64,000 nt of DNA from Terasakiella magnetica (GCA_902729415.1 CACVCF010000001.1:124001-188000); one strand, 5' to 3'. Shown: positions 8,918-19,378, counted from the first letter of the stretch. The notes: a model not told the origin generated them from the letters alone. Program-made: numbers and translations.

Positions 8918-11365
8918 TTAGAGCACCTCCGCCAGGGATTGGAATTCATGGGCGTCCATGCCCTCGACCCGCTCGGCCCAGGGATCGATCTGGGCATATT
9001 TCTGCGAGAACAAGAAGCGGGCGGCAGCGGCCTTGCGGCCGGCGGCATCCTCGACCACCCGCGCCGTGACATAGTCCATGCCAACCCGCTCGACCCAGGG
9101 GGCGGTCCGCTCTAGATAGTGAGCCTCTTCACGGTAGATCTGCATGAAGGCGGCGGCGTATTCCAGCACCTCGTCCTCGGTGGCGACGCGGACCAGATGG
9201 TCGGTGCCGCGCAGCTCGATGCCGCCATTGCCGCCCACCGAAATGTCGTAGCCCGCCTCGACGCAGATGATGCCGATGTCCTTGATAGTGGCTTCGGCGC
9301 AGTTGCGCGGGCAACCCGACACCGCCAGCTTGACCTTGTGCGGCGTCCACGACCCCCACATCAGCTTTTCCAGCTTGACCCCGAGGGCGGTGGAATCCTG
9401 GGTGCCGAAGCGGCACCATTCCGAGCCGACGCAGGTTTTGACCGTACGCAACCCCTTGGCATAGGCATGGCCCGAGACCATGCCCGCCTTGTTGAGATCG
9501 GCCCAGACGGCGGGAAGCTGCTCCTTCTTCACTCCGAACAGGTCGATGCGCTGGCCGCCGGTGACCTTGACGGTGGGGATGTTGAACTTGTCGGCGACAT
9601 CGGCGATGGCACGCAGCTCGGCCGCCGTGGTCAGACCGCCCCACATGCGCGGCACCACCGAATAGGTGCCGTCCTTCTGGATATTGGCGTGGACGCGCTC
9701 GTTGATGAAGCGGCTTTGGCCGTGATCGACATATTCGGCGGGCCAGGCGCACAGCAGATAGTAGTTCAAGGCCGGGCGGCACTTGGCGCAGCCGTCCTGG
9801 GTGCGCCAACCCAGCTTGGCCCGCACCGCCGCCATGGTTTTCATCTCCTGGCTTACGATCTCGCGCCGGACATCGTCATGGCCGAGATCGGTACAACCGC
9901 ACAGGCCCGCCGCTTTGGCCTCGACCACCTCGCCGGTGGTGTGGGCCAGGATGGCCTGAACCACCGAGGCGCACTGACCGCAGGACGAGCCTGCCTTGGT
10001 ATGGGCCTTGACCTCGTCCAGGCTGGTGAGCCCCTTGGCCTTGATGGCGGTGACGATGGCGCCCTTGGAAACACCGTTGCAGCCGCAGACCTGGACGTCG
10101 TCGGCCATGGCGGCCACATCGATTCCGCCTTTACCCTTGCAGCTGACATCGGCATAGACCTGACCGAAAATCATGCGGTCACGGATGGCCGCGATATCGG
10201 CCTTGTCGCGCATCAGTTGGAAGTACCAGGCCCCGTCCTCGACATCGCCATACATCACCGCGCCCACCACCTTGTCGGCGCGCAGCACCAGCTTCTTGTA
10301 AATGCCACGGGCGGAATCGCGGTAAACCAGCTCTTCGTCGGCTTCATCTTGGGCCACCAATTGCCCGGCGGAGAACACGTCGATGCCGGTGATCTTGAGG
10401 CGTGTCGACAAAGCGGGCGTCACATAGATGGCTTGATCATCCCCGGCCATACGGGCGGCGCAGACCTTGGCCTGCTCCCACAGCGGCGCCACCAGCCCAA
10501 AGATCTGGCCGCGATGCTCGACGCATTCGCCCACCGCATAGATAGAGGGATCGGAGGTGGCCATGTCGTCGCCGACGACGATACCGCGGTTGACCTCCAG
10601 CCCCGCCGCTTTGGCCAGATCCACATTAGGGCGAATGCCGATGGCCACCACCACCAGCTCGGCCGGTATCTCGCGCCCGTCGGTCAGTTTGATGCCTTCG
10701 GCGCGGTCGGCCCCCATGATCTCCTCGGTCTGGCCCGAGGTGAAGAAATGCAGGCCGCGCTCGGTCAGATCCTTTTGCAGCAGCTTGGCGGCTTCCACAT
10801 CCAACTGGCGTTCCATCAGGGTCGGCATCAGATGGACCAGCGCCACCGGCATGCCGCGCCGCTTCAGGCCCCAAGCCGCTTCCAGCCCCAGCAGGCCGCC
10901 GCCAATGACCACGGCGCGCTGTTTCTTCGCCGCCGCCTCCAGCATGGCATCGGTGTCGGCGATATCGCGGAACGCCACCACGCCGGGCAGTTCCAGCCCC
11001 GGCAGCGGCGGCATCAGGGGCTTGGAGCCGGTCGATAGCAGCAAGGCATCATAGGGCACCACCAAGCCCGACGCCGAACGCACCGTCTTGGTGGCGGGAT
11101 CGATGCCGGTTACCGGATCGCCGGTATGCAAGGTGATGCCGTTGGCCTCGTACCATTCGCGGCTGTTGATGACGATATCGTCGATGGTCTTCTCGCCCGC
11201 CAGCACCGACGACAGCATGATGCGGTTGTAATTGGGGTGCGGCTCGGCCCCGAAGACGGTGATGTCATAGCGGACGGGAGCGCGGGCGAGCAGCTCTTCC
11301 ACGGTCCGCATGCCGGCCATGCCGTTGCCGATGACGATGAGCTTCTGGCGGGAATGTGCATTCAT
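8918..11365 (-). CDS. nirB: Nitrite reductase (NADH) large subunit
   Basis: 815 residues. Domains in order: an FAD/NAD(P)H pyridine nucleotide-disulphide oxidoreductase region (VIGNGMAGMRTVEELL at the N-terminus, VIGGGLLGLEAAWGLKRRG near 155), two BFD-like [2Fe-2S] segments (CGCNG...CGQC, then CGC...CAKC), and a C-terminal sulphite/nitrite reductase domain. The last has the sirohaem/[4Fe-4S] ligands CVGSEWC and CPRNC. It reduces nitrite to ammonium in the cytoplasm. It lies between the nitrate transporter genes and nirD on one transcript. Confidence 0.96.
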   Translation of the reverse strand: MNAHSRQKLIVIGNGMAGMRTVEELLARAPVRYDITVFGAEPHPNYNRIMLSSVLAGEKTIDDIVINSREWYEANGITLHTGDPVTGIDPATKTVRSASGLVVPYDALLLSTGSKPLMPPLPGLELPGVVAFRDIADTDAMLEAAAKKQRAVVIGGGLLGLEAAWGLKRRGMPVALVHLMPTLMERQLDVEAAKLLQKDLTERGLHFFTSGQTEEIMGADRAEGIKLTDGREIPAELVVVAIGIRPNVDLAKAAGLEVNRGIVVGDDMATSDPSIYAVGECVEHRGQIFGLVAPLWEQAKVCAARMAGDDQAIYVTPALSTRLKITGIDVFSAGQLVAQDEADEELVYRDSARGIYKKLVLRADKVVGAVMYGDVEDGAWYFQLMRDKADIAAIRDRMIFGQVYADVSCKGKGGIDVAAMADDVQVCGCNGVSKGAIVTAIKAKGLTSLDEVKAHTKAGSSCGQCASVVQAILAHTTGEVVEAKAAGLCGCTDLGHDDVRREIVSQEMKTMAAVRAKLGWRTQDGCAKCRPALNYYLLCAWPAEYVDHGQSRFINERVHANIQKDGTYSVVPRMWGGLTTAAELRAIADVADKFNIPTVKVTGGQRIDLFGVKKEQLPAVWADLNKAGMVSGHAYAKGLRTVKTCVGSEWCRFGTQDSTALGVKLEKLMWGSWTPHKVKLAVSGCPRNCAEATIKDIGIICVEAGYDISVGGNGGIELRGTDHLVRVATEDEVLEYAAAFMQIYREEAHYLERTAPWVERVGMDYVTARVVEDAAGRKAAAARFLFSQKYAQIDPWAERVEGMDAHEFQSLAEVL

Positions 11366-11381
11366 GGGAGATATCTCCTCG

Positions 11382-13043
11382 TCAGGACGCCTTGGCGTGG
11401 GCGCCGGTTTCGTACTCGTCGAGGAAGTCCAGCACCTCGGCGCGGTATTCGTAGTAGCGGGGGTGCTCCAGCAGGGCGCGGCGGGTGCGCGGACGCGGAA
11501 TATCCACCTTCAAGATTTTACCGATACGGGCGTTGGGGCCGTTGGTCATCATCACCACCCGGTCGGCCATCAAGATGGCCTCGTCAACGTCATGAGTGAC
11601 GCAGATGGCGGTGACCTGGGTTCTGGCCCACACCTCCATCAGCACTTCCTGCAATTCCCAGCGGGTCAGCGAGTCCAGCATGCCGAAGGGCTCATCCAGC
11701 AGCAGCAGCTTCGGGCTGAGGGCGAAGGCCCGCGCGATGCCGACACGCTGGCGCATGCCGTTGGACAGCTCCGACGCCTTCTTGTCCATGGCATTGCCCA
11801 GACCGACCCGTTCGAGGTAATAGGCAACGATGTCGTAACGCTCGGCAGGGCTGGCGTGGGGATAGACCCGGTCCACCCCCAAGGCGACGTTCTGGATGGC
11901 GGTCAGCCAGGGAAACAGCGAGGGCGCCTGGAACACCACGGCGCGATCGGGGCCGGCTTCGGCCACTTCACGGCCGTCAAGGATGACGCCGCCCTCCGAT
12001 ACGCCGGTCAGCCCGGCGGTCATGGTCAGCACCGTGGATTTGCCGCAGCCGGAATGCCCGATCAGCGAGATGAACTCTCCCTTGTGCATCTTGAGGTCGA
12101 AACCATCGACCACAGTCAGCGGCCCCTTGGGGGTGGGGTAGATCTTCTTGATCTGGGAGAACTCCACATAACGGTCGGGGTTATTGACCCGCCCGGCCTC
12201 GCGGTAGGCCTTGGGCGGACCGCCCAGGCTGACCGGAGCCAGATCGGGCAGCAGGCGGCCGTCACCGCTTTCGGCCCCACGCTCGACCCCCACCGCCATC
12301 AGATAATCGGTGATCTCGCCGCGCAGAGCCTTGAAGGCCGGGTCGTGGTTGACGGCGGCGCGGTCGCGCGGACGCGCCAGGGTGACCTTGAAAGCCGGCC
12401 CCAGGGTGGCGCCCGGTCCGGGGTTGAGGGGGATGATGCGGTCGGCCAGCAGCAGGGCCTCGTCCACATCGTTGGTGATGAGGACGACGGTCTTCTTCTC
12501 CTGCCCCCAGATGGTCTCGATCTCGTCTTGCAGCTTGGCCCGCGTCAGGGCATCCAGTGCCGACAGCGGCTCGTCCAGCAGCAAGATATCCGGGTCCATC
12601 GCCAGGGCGCGCGCCACGGCCACCCGCTGGCGCATGCCGCCAGACAGTTCGGCGGGACGGCGGTCGGCGGCGTGGGACAGGCCGACCATACCGATATACT
12701 TCTGAACCCGCTGGCGCCGCTCGTCACCGCTGGCGCCGGTCATGGTGGCGTCCACGGCCAGGGCGATATTATCTTCCACCGTCAGCCAGGGCATCAGCGA
12801 GTAGCTTTGAAACACCACGCCGCGATCGGCGCCGGGGCCTTCGATCTTTTTGCCCCGCAGCAGCACCTCGCCCTTGTTGGGCATGGCAAGGCCCGCCATC
12901 AGCGACACCAAGGTGGTCTTGCCCGAACCGGAGAAGCCGAGGATGGCGATGAACTCCCCCTCCTCAATGGCAAGGTCGATGTCGCGCAACACCGAGGTGC
13001 TGCCGTAATCCTTGGCGACGCCCTTCAATTCCAGGATCGGCAT
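11382..13043 (-). CDS. Nitrate ABC transporter, fused tandem ATP-binding protein
   Basis: 553 residues with two complete ABC ATPase domains in one chain. The first (about 1-255) has Walker A GFSGSGKT, signature LSGGMRQRV and Walker [13 protein letters not shown]. The second (about 285-545) has [17 protein letters not shown] and [12 protein letters not shown]. Both resemble the NrtC/NrtD/TauB class. In cyanobacteria NrtC and NrtD are separate and NrtC carries a solute-binding-like tail; here the two ATPases are joined and the tail is absent. The chain should energise NrtAB-mediated nitrate import. It lies 12 bp downstream of nrtB. Confidence 0.93.
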   Translation of the reverse strand: MPILELKGVAKDYGSTSVLRDIDLAIEEGEFIAILGFSGSGKTTLVSLMAGLAMPNKGEVLLRGKKIEGPGADRGVVFQSYSLMPWLTVEDNIALAVDATMTGASGDERRQRVQKYIGMVGLSHAADRRPAELSGGMRQRVAVARALAMDPDILLLDEPLSALDALTRAKLQDEIETIWGQEKKTVVLITNDVDEALLLADRIIPLNPGPGATLGPAFKVTLARPRDRAAVNHDPAFKALRGEITDYLMAVGVERGAESGDGRLLPDLAPVSLGGPPKAYREAGRVNNPDRYVEFSQIKKIYPTPKGPLTVVDGFDLKMHKGEFISLIGHSGCGKSTVLTMTAGLTGVSEGGVILDGREVAEAGPDRAVVFQAPSLFPWLTAIQNVALGVDRVYPHASPAERYDIVAYYLERVGLGNAMDKKASELSNGMRQRVGIARAFALSPKLLLLDEPFGMLDSLTRWELQEVLMEVWARTQVTAICVTHDVDEAILMADRVVMMTNGPNARIGKILKVDIPRPRTRRALLEHPRYYEYRAEVLDFLDEYETGAHAKAS

Positions 13044-13055
13044 GACGGCCTCCTC

Positions 13056-14129
13056 TTAGCGGGTAGCGGAGTGGGTGAACATGGCCTGGAACGCCATCAT
13101 CACGCGGTCGAGCAGAAAGCCGATCAGACCGATGGTGAAGACCGCGACCATGATCTTGGCCAGCGATTGCGACGACCCGTTCTGGAACTCGTCCCACACG
13201 AATTTGCCAAGGCCGGGATTCTGGGCCAGCATCTCGGCGGCGATCAGCACCATCCAGCCCACACCCAGCGACAGCCGCAGGCCGGTGAAGATGTAGGGCA
13301 GCGCCGAGGGCAGGACCAGCTTGCGGATGGTGGTGCCCAGGGACAGATTCAGCACCCGGCCCACATTGACCAGATCCTTGTCGATGGAGGCGACGCCGAT
13401 GGCGGTGTTGATCAGGGTCGTCCACATGGAACACAAGGTCACGGTGATGGCCGAGTTAAGGAAGCTCTTCTCGAACATGGGGTCTTGCGAGACATAGGAG
13501 GCCGACACCACCATGGTGACGATGGGCAGCCAAGCCAGGGGCGACACCGGCTTGAAGATCTGGATCAGGGGATTGAGGGCGGCATTGACAGTCTTGGACA
13601 GGCCGCACATCACCCCCAACGGCACCGCCACCAGGGTTGCCAGCATGAAGCCCATGAACACGGTTTCCAGGCTGGTGACGATCTGGTCGAGATAGGTGGG
13701 TTTGCCGGTGAACTTGCGGGTCTTGGTCTCGCCGCCTTCGGCCTTGGCCTCGGCGTTACGCTTGGCCTGACGCTCGTAGAACGCCGCCTGCTTGGCGCGC
13801 TCGGCCTGATGGTCGGCCACCAGATTGCCCACCTGCGCCCAGACCTCGACCGGGCCGGGAACCGCCCCCAGCGAGGTCTGGACCTTGGGGGCCAGAACCG
13901 CCCACAGGGCCAGGAAGACCGCGATGGCCGCCACCGGCACCCCCAATTGCCGCCACAGCTCGGCCAGTTGCTGGCGGGGCGCATGGCCCGACAGCAACTT
14001 GACCAGCGGCACCACCCAGCCGAATCCGGCCACCATCAAGATGGCAGCGGCCCGGTTGAGGACATAGGACAAGGAGACGGCCGAGGTCTTGGGAGGAATG
14101 GCGGCGGCGGTTTGGGTGATGCTGCTCAT
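13056..14129 (-). CDS. nrtB: Nitrate ABC transporter permease
   Basis: 357 residues, longer than usual permeases (about 280) because of an N-terminal extension. Two membrane segments are followed by a charged region (about residues 105-150) rich in Lys, Arg, Glu and Ala. The C-terminal part has the binding-protein-dependent transport motif (PLGVMCGLSK; SWMVLIAAEM-like), which docks the ATPase. The position between the binding protein and the fused ATPase supports nitrate as substrate. The charged insert may contact the ATPase, but that is not known. Confidence 0.92.
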   Translation of the reverse strand: MSSITQTAAAIPPKTSAVSLSYVLNRAAAILMVAGFGWVVPLVKLLSGHAPRQQLAELWRQLGVPVAAIAVFLALWAVLAPKVQTSLGAVPGPVEVWAQVGNLVADHQAERAKQAAFYERQAKRNAEAKAEGGETKTRKFTGKPTYLDQIVTSLETVFMGFMLATLVAVPLGVMCGLSKTVNAALNPLIQIFKPVSPLAWLPIVTMVVSASYVSQDPMFEKSFLNSAITVTLCSMWTTLINTAIGVASIDKDLVNVGRVLNLSLGTTIRKLVLPSALPYIFTGLRLSLGVGWMVLIAAEMLAQNPGLGKFVWDEFQNGSSQSLAKIMVAVFTIGLIGFLLDRVMMAFQAMFTHSATR

Positions 14130-14155
14130 GGTCTAGCCCTCTCGTCTTGCGCGGA

Positions 14156-15562
14156 TCAGTTACCCACGACCTTGTTGCTTTCGACCTTTTGATTGCCCTT
14201 CAGGCCGATGGCGAGCGACTTCAGGTAATCATTGGGCTTCTTGCCGTCATAGGTGATGCCGTCGATGAATTCGGCGGTGGGGGCGCGGAAGCCGTCGCTA
14301 TCCCACGGCACCTCGTCCTTGGCGATCTTGCCCTCGTCCAGCAGCGCCTTGGCCGCCTTCAGGTAGATGTCGGGGCGATAGACCTTCTTGGCGGTTTCGG
14401 CGTACCAGGCATCGGGCTTGGCCTCGGCAATCTGGCCCCAGCGGCGCATCTGGCTGAGATACCAGACCGCATCCGAGAAGAAGGGATAGGTGGCGTAATA
14501 GCGGTAGAACACGTTGAAATCAGGAACCGGGCGCTTGTCACCCTTCTCGTATTCGAAGGTGCCGGTCATGGAATTGGCGATGACCTTGGCATCGGCGCCG
14601 ACATATTCGGGCTTGGCCAGGATCTTGACCGCTTCATCTCGATTGGCGTTGTTGTTCTCGTCCAGCCACTTGCCGGCCCGGATCAGGGCCTTGACCACCG
14701 CGAGATGGGCGTTGGGGTTCTTTTCAGCCCAGCCATTGGTGACACCGAACACCTTTTCCGGGTTGTTCTTCCAGATTTCGTAATCGGTGATCACCGGCAC
14801 GCCGATGCCCTTGATCACCGCCTGCTGGTTCCAGGGCTCGCCCACCGAATAGCCCGAGATGGTGCCCGCCTCCAGGGTGGACGGCATCTGGGGCGGCGGC
14901 GTCACCGACAGCAGCGCGTCGGCACCGATCTGGCCCGAGACGTTGTCGGGCGAGTAATAGCCGGGATTGATACCGCCCGAGGCCAGCCAGTAGCGCAGCT
15001 CGTAATTATGGGTCGAGACCGGAAACACCATGCCCATGTTGAAGGGCTTGCCCTGGGCACGCAGGGTCTCGATCACCTTCTTCAGGGCGTCGGCCTTGAT
15101 GGGATGGGCGACCTTGCCGTCCGGCCCCTTGGGCAGATGAGGCTTCATCATGGCCCAGACATCGTTGGAGACGGTGATGCCGTTGCCGTTGAGGTCCATG
15201 GAGAACGCGGTGATGACGTGGGCCTGGGTGCCATAGCCGATGGTGGCGCCCAGGGGCTGACCTGCCAGCATGTGGGCGCCGTCCAACTCGCCCGAGATCA
15301 CCCGGTCCAGCAGCACTTTCCAATTGGCCTGCGGCTCCAGGGTGACATAAAGGCCCTCGTCCTCGAAAAAGCCCTTTTCCTTGGCGATGGCCAAGGGCGC
15401 CATGTCGGTGAGCTTGATGAAGCCCAGCTTCAATTCGTCCTTTTCCAGCTTCATCTTGGCCGCAGCCGCCGCCGGAGCCAGAGTGGCGATGGAAACCGCC
15501 ATCATCAGGCCGATGGCGCCGCGCCGACCGATTGCGGCAATGGAAGTCCTCGTCATGGTCAT
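14156..15562 (-). CDS. nrtA: Nitrate ABC transporter substrate-binding protein
   Basis: 468 residues from ATG 15562, which has AGAGAGGG 7 bases upstream; an upstream in-frame start would put extra residues before the signal. The N-terminus has a twin-arginine-like pattern ([11 protein letters not shown]) and a hydrophobic stretch ending AAAAAK, so export by Tat is possible. The body matches NrtA/CmpA/NasF solute-binding proteins ([24 protein letters not shown]). It is the first gene of the nitrate operon, with a strong sigma-54 promoter match 56-70 bp upstream. Confidence 0.93.
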   Translation of the reverse strand: MTMTRTSIAAIGRRGAIGLMMAVSIATLAPAAAAAKMKLEKDELKLGFIKLTDMAPLAIAKEKGFFEDEGLYVTLEPQANWKVLLDRVISGELDGAHMLAGQPLGATIGYGTQAHVITAFSMDLNGNGITVSNDVWAMMKPHLPKGPDGKVAHPIKADALKKVIETLRAQGKPFNMGMVFPVSTHNYELRYWLASGGINPGYYSPDNVSGQIGADALLSVTPPPQMPSTLEAGTISGYSVGEPWNQQAVIKGIGVPVITDYEIWKNNPEKVFGVTNGWAEKNPNAHLAVVKALIRAGKWLDENNNANRDEAVKILAKPEYVGADAKVIANSMTGTFEYEKGDKRPVPDFNVFYRYYATYPFFSDAVWYLSQMRRWGQIAEAKPDAWYAETAKKVYRPDIYLKAAKALLDEGKIAKDEVPWDSDGFRAPTAEFIDGITYDGKKPNDYLKSLAIGLKGNQKVESNKVVGN

Positions 15563-15617
15563 GACCCTCTCTCTTGTCCCACCGCGACAGCAAAAGCTGC
15601 CTTCGCAGTGCAACAAA

Positions 15618-15632
15618 GCAAAGGGCGTGCCA
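15618..15632 (-). promoter_or_regulatory. Predicted sigma-54 promoter of the nitrate assimilation operon
   Basis: Read on the minus strand the site is TGGCACG-CCCT-TTGC, a full match to the -24/-12 consensus with correct spacing. Transcription would begin about 11-13 bases beyond the -12 element, near 15607, leaving a leader of about 45 nt before nrtA. This fits general nitrogen control by NtrC. No clear pair of NtrC half-sites was identified further upstream. Confidence 0.8.
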
Positions 15633-15857
15633 GCGATCGAGGGCACGATTCCGCGGGGATGAGCCGGGGGGCAATCCAGATTTGCCCATTAATTAAGCGC
15701 GCAAGCGGTGCCTGATTAATAAATAGGCAAGCGCCATGCCCCTTCCACCCCATGGACCGAGAAATGTATTGCGGTTTCATGACAATATGACTGAATTGAA
15801 TGTGCGGTCGGGGGGAACCGGCCAAGGCCGCGTTTGAAGCGTTCAGGTCTAGGAACA

Positions 15858-18065
15858 ATGAACAACGACACCACCGACCAGCGGCGCAACGTCGCGGGAG
15901 ACGCCTGGGGCGGCTTGGCCGCCATGCTGGTGGCGCTGCCGTCCGCCATCGCCTTTGGTGTCGCCATCTTTTCACCGCTGGGAGGAACGCTGGCGGCGCA
16001 AGGCGCGCTGGCGGGCATCCTGGGCGCCACCGCCTTGGGACTGGTATCACCCCTGCTGGGAGGCAGCACCCGGCTGATCACCGCGCCGTGTGCCCCCGCC
16101 GCGGCGGTGCTGTCGGCTCTGGCCATCGAATTCGCCCGCCAAGGCATGGCGGCGGAGATGGTGCTGCTGCTGCTCAGCCTGATCGGCCTGCTGGCGGGGG
16201 CGATCCAGATCGGCCTGGGGCTGGCGGGAATAGGACGGCTGATCAAGTACATCCCCTTTCCTGTGGTCAGCGGCTATCTCTGCGGTGTCGGCCTGATCAT
16301 CATCGGCAGCCAGATTCCGAAGTTTCTCGGCGCCCCCGGCGGCACCGGTCTGCTGGACGCCCTCAAGGCACCGTCGGCCTGGACGTGGCAAAGTATGGTG
16401 GTGGGCGGTGTGGTGATTGTCGCCATGGTGTTCACGCCGCGCCTGACTCGCGCCGTTCCAGCGGCAATCCTGGCGCTGATAGCCGGAATCGCCTGCTATC
16501 TCGGCCTCGGCCTGCTTGACCCCGGGCTGATGCGGACCGAGAACAACCCCCTGCTGATCGGCGCCTTGTCAGTGGGCGATGACGGCCTGGCCGATGCCGT
16601 CATTCAGCATTGGCGGGCGATCAGCGGCCTGGGACTCGATCTGCTGCTCATGGTGGGAGTGCCATCCCTGACTCTGGCGGTGCTGCTGTCCATCGACACC
16701 TTGAAGACCTGTCTGGTCATCGACGCCATGACCAACGCCCAGCACAATTCCAACCGGGAACTCATGGGGCAGGGTTTGGGCAACATCGCCTCCTCCCTGA
16801 TCGGCGGCATTCCCGGCGCGGGCACCATGGGGGCCTCGCTGGTCAATATCTCCAGCGGCGGCAAGACCAAGCTGTCGGGGCTGATGACCGGACTGTTCTC
16901 CCTGGCCGCCTATCTGCTGTTCTCGCCGCTGATCGCTTGGGTGCCGGTGGCGGCCCTGGCCGCCATCTTGATCGTGATCGGCTTTCGCATGATCGATTGG
17001 CACAGTCTGGCATTCTTCTTCACGCCATCCACCCGGTTCGACTTCCTGGTGATCATGGCGGTTATTCTGGTCGCCATCTTCGGCAACCTGATCGCCGCAT
17101 CCGGGGTGGGCGTGGCGCTGGCCATCTTGCTGTTCATTCGTGAACAGACCCGCAGTTCGGTGGTCCACAATCGGATCGAGGGCGGCGCAATCTTCTCCAA
17201 ACGCTCGCGCTCGCGCCAGGACATGGAATTGCTGGCCCGCGAAGGCACCGATACGGTGGTGTTCGAGTTACAGGGCAGCCTGTTCTTCGGCACCGCCAAC
17301 CAGCTCTTCGCTGCGCTGGAGCCGGAAACCCACAGCCGCAAATACGTGATCTTAAATATGCGCCGGGTACAGTCGCTCGACATCACGGCCACCCACGTGC
17401 TGGAGCAGATCAAGGACAGGCTGGAGGAACGTGACGCCTATCTGGTGTTCTGCGATATCCCCAAGGGCCTGCCCAGCGGCCTTAAGATGAAGCGCTTTCT
17501 GAAAGAAACCGGGGTCGTGCGCCCCACCAACAAGGCCTTCGCCTTCCGTCAGTTGGACGAAGCGCTGGAATGGGTGGAATCGCGCAAGCTGGGCCACGGC
17601 GAACTTGAGGACACCGAAAGCCCGCTTTTGACCCTGCGCGACATGCGGGTCTTTGCCGGATGTTCGGACGCCGATTTCGCCGCCTTGGAAGCGGTGGTCG
17701 AATCCCATGGCGTGGCAGCGGATAAAAAGGTGTTCAAAGCCGGTGCGGGCGACGAAGCGCTGTTCCTGATCCGTCGCGGCCGGGTCAAGATCCTGGTCCC
17801 CATCCATAAGAAGCAAAGCTATCACCTCGCCACCTGCGGCCCCGGCGACATTATCGGCGGCATGGGCTTTGTCGAGGCCCGCGGTCACGCCGCCGATGCC
17901 CTGGCCCTGACCGATTGCGAGGTTTACATGCTGTCGCGCCACCAGTTCGACGCCCTGGAGAAAGAGCATCCGCTGCTGGCGCTGGCGATCATCGAGACCG
18001 TGGCCCTTGGCCTGTCGGGGCGGCTGCGGGTCACCATCGGCGAACTTCAGGCGCTGCGCGGCTGA
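15858..18065 (+). CDS. SulP-family anion transporter with STAS and cyclic-nucleotide-binding domains
   Basis: 735 residues from ATG 15858 (TAGGAACA upstream). Residues about 20-430 are hydrophobic and match SulP permeases (PSAIAFGVAIFSPLGG; PGAGTMGASLVNISSGGKTKLSG). A STAS domain (about 455-560; VFELQGSLFFGTANQLF, SLDITATHVLEQI) and a CNMP/CAP-like sensor domain (about 590-720; MRVFAGCSDADFAALEAVV...GDEALFLIRRGRVKIL) follow. SulP proteins move sulphate, bicarbonate or other anions. The gene is divergent from nrtA with 295 bp between the starts, so a link to nitrogen status is possible. The substrate cannot be told from sequence. Confidence 0.9.
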   Translation: MNNDTTDQRRNVAGDAWGGLAAMLVALPSAIAFGVAIFSPLGGTLAAQGALAGILGATALGLVSPLLGGSTRLITAPCAPAAAVLSALAIEFARQGMAAEMVLLLLSLIGLLAGAIQIGLGLAGIGRLIKYIPFPVVSGYLCGVGLIIIGSQIPKFLGAPGGTGLLDALKAPSAWTWQSMVVGGVVIVAMVFTPRLTRAVPAAILALIAGIACYLGLGLLDPGLMRTENNPLLIGALSVGDDGLADAVIQHWRAISGLGLDLLLMVGVPSLTLAVLLSIDTLKTCLVIDAMTNAQHNSNRELMGQGLGNIASSLIGGIPGAGTMGASLVNISSGGKTKLSGLMTGLFSLAAYLLFSPLIAWVPVAALAAILIVIGFRMIDWHSLAFFFTPSTRFDFLVIMAVILVAIFGNLIAASGVGVALAILLFIREQTRSSVVHNRIEGGAIFSKRSRSRQDMELLAREGTDTVVFELQGSLFFGTANQLFAALEPETHSRKYVILNMRRVQSLDITATHVLEQIKDRLEERDAYLVFCDIPKGLPSGLKMKRFLKETGVVRPTNKAFAFRQLDEALEWVESRKLGHGELEDTESPLLTLRDMRVFAGCSDADFAALEAVVESHGVAADKKVFKAGAGDEALFLIRRGRVKILVPIHKKQSYHLATCGPGDIIGGMGFVEARGHAADALALTDCEVYMLSRHQFDALEKEHPLLALAIIETVALGLSGRLRVTIGELQALRG

Positions 18066-18082
18066 TCCTTAGGCGCCGCCGC

Positions 18083-18502
18083 TCATCGCGGCTGGCATTC
18101 GGCACTGCCGTTAAGGAATTTCTCGATCAGGGGGGCATAGGTGTAGACCAGGATGCTCTCCCGCTGCTGCACCGTGACGGCGGTCTCGGGCTGGGCCTTG
18201 ACGAAATCGGTTACCATGAACACTTCGGTGCGGTAGATCGCCTCCAGCACGCCGGTCAGTTCCGCCTTGGAATTATCGGGCGAGACATTGCAGCGGTAAT
18301 GGAAGTTCGGCCCCCCGGCACACCACATCAGCATCCGCGCCACCTTGGAACAGGCCTGGGCCGGAAGGGCAGGAGTTGAGAACGACGCCCGCAGGTCGGC
18401 ATGGGCACGCAAGGCCTCGGCGGTCTCATCCCGGCTGATGAAAGCGCAGCCGCCCAAAGCGGAAAGACAAAGGGCCAAGGCCAGAGACAGAATCGGACGC
18501 AT
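18083..18502 (-). CDS. Small lipoprotein of unknown function
   Basis: 139 residues with a signal peptide ending in the lipobox LGGC (Cys19), so it is probably lipid-anchored in the envelope. The mature part is mixed helical with three further cysteines (KVARMLMWCAGGPNFHYRCNVS and a C-terminal AECQPR). No family is recognised. It is convergent with the SulP gene, 17 bp away. Confidence 0.75.
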   Translation of the reverse strand: MRPILSLALALCLSALGGCAFISRDETAEALRAHADLRASFSTPALPAQACSKVARMLMWCAGGPNFHYRCNVSPDNSKAELTGVLEAIYRTEVFMVTDFVKAQPETAVTVQQRESILVYTYAPLIEKFLNGSAECQPR

Positions 18503-18588
18503 GGATCCAACGACATTCCAAAGTACGGGTAATACCAGACCCTAGCCCCAGGATGGCCGGGGTGATATTGGGGATTTCCCTTATAGAC

Positions 18589-19356
18589 CTAAGACAGATC
18601 CGCCAGCAATCCATCCACCACCCGGCGAAGACGGGCGATATCCTGATCCCGAGACAGACGATGGTCGCCGTCCTTGACCAGGGTGACCTCCACCTGTTCG
18701 GCGGCGAGGCAGTCAGCGAGCTGCAGCGCGGTGCGCCACGGCACATCCTCATCCTTCTGACCATGAATCAGGCGGATCGGGCAGTGCAGATTGATGGCGT
18801 CACGCAATAGCAGGTGGTTGCGGCCGTCTTCGATCAGCGAGCGGTGGATCAGCCAGGGATTATCCGGCTCGATGCAGTTGGGCAGCGACAAAACCCCGGT
18901 CTCCAGCAGTGCCCGCCGCTGCTCGAAGGTAAAGTCCTGCCACATGAGATCTTCGGTGAAATCCGGTGCGGCGGCGATGCCCACCAGCCCGGCGATGCGC
19001 TGGGGACGTTCCAGCGCCGTCAGCAGCGAGATCCAGCCGCCCAAGCTGGAGCCAACCAGAACCTGCGGCCCCTCGGTCAACTGGTCGATCACCGCCACCG
19101 CGTCCTCGGCCCAGCGCCCCACGGTGCCATAAAGCACATCGCCCGAGGATTGGCCGTGGCCAAAGCCGTCAAAACGCAGAAAAGCGCGGCCCTGAGCCCG
19201 ACACAAATCCTCCAGCGCCAGCGCCTTGCCACCGGTCATGTCGGAATGATAGCCATGCAGAAAGACGATTCCGGGAGTTTTGCCCGCAAGCCTGTGGTAT
19301 GCGATTGTCGCGCCATCGGGCCGTGATAAACTTCCGCTCCCCGTTTCCTGAACCAT
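18589..19356 (-). CDS. Alpha/beta hydrolase
   Basis: 255 residues. Visible parts of the fold are FLHGYHSD (oxyanion region), the nucleophile elbow GSSLGG (Ser in VLVGSSLGGWIS), Asp in GQKDEDVPW and His in DGDHRLS, giving a full Ser-Asp-His triad. It resembles the serine aminopeptidase/palmitoyl-thioesterase-like hydrolases (for example the ABHD10/YfhR group). There is no signal peptide, so it is cytoplasmic. The substrate is unknown. It is divergent from the glycosyltransferase gene by 22 bp. Confidence 0.87.
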   Translation of the reverse strand: MVQETGSGSLSRPDGATIAYHRLAGKTPGIVFLHGYHSDMTGGKALALEDLCRAQGRAFLRFDGFGHGQSSGDVLYGTVGRWAEDAVAVIDQLTEGPQVLVGSSLGGWISLLTALERPQRIAGLVGIAAAPDFTEDLMWQDFTFEQRRALLETGVLSLPNCIEPDNPWLIHRSLIEDGRNHLLLRDAINLHCPIRLIHGQKDEDVPWRTALQLADCLAAEQVEVTLVKDGDHRLSRDQDIARLRRVVDGLLADLS

Positions 19357-19378
19357 AGCTTGAGCTCGCCCCTTTCTG

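Noticed and set aside
11310-14192. A 960-codon plus-strand open frame opposite nrtB and the fused ATPase gene
   Set aside because: The composition (His, Gln, Gly, Asp rich) is that of reverse-read coding DNA, and the opposite strand encodes clear transporter proteins.
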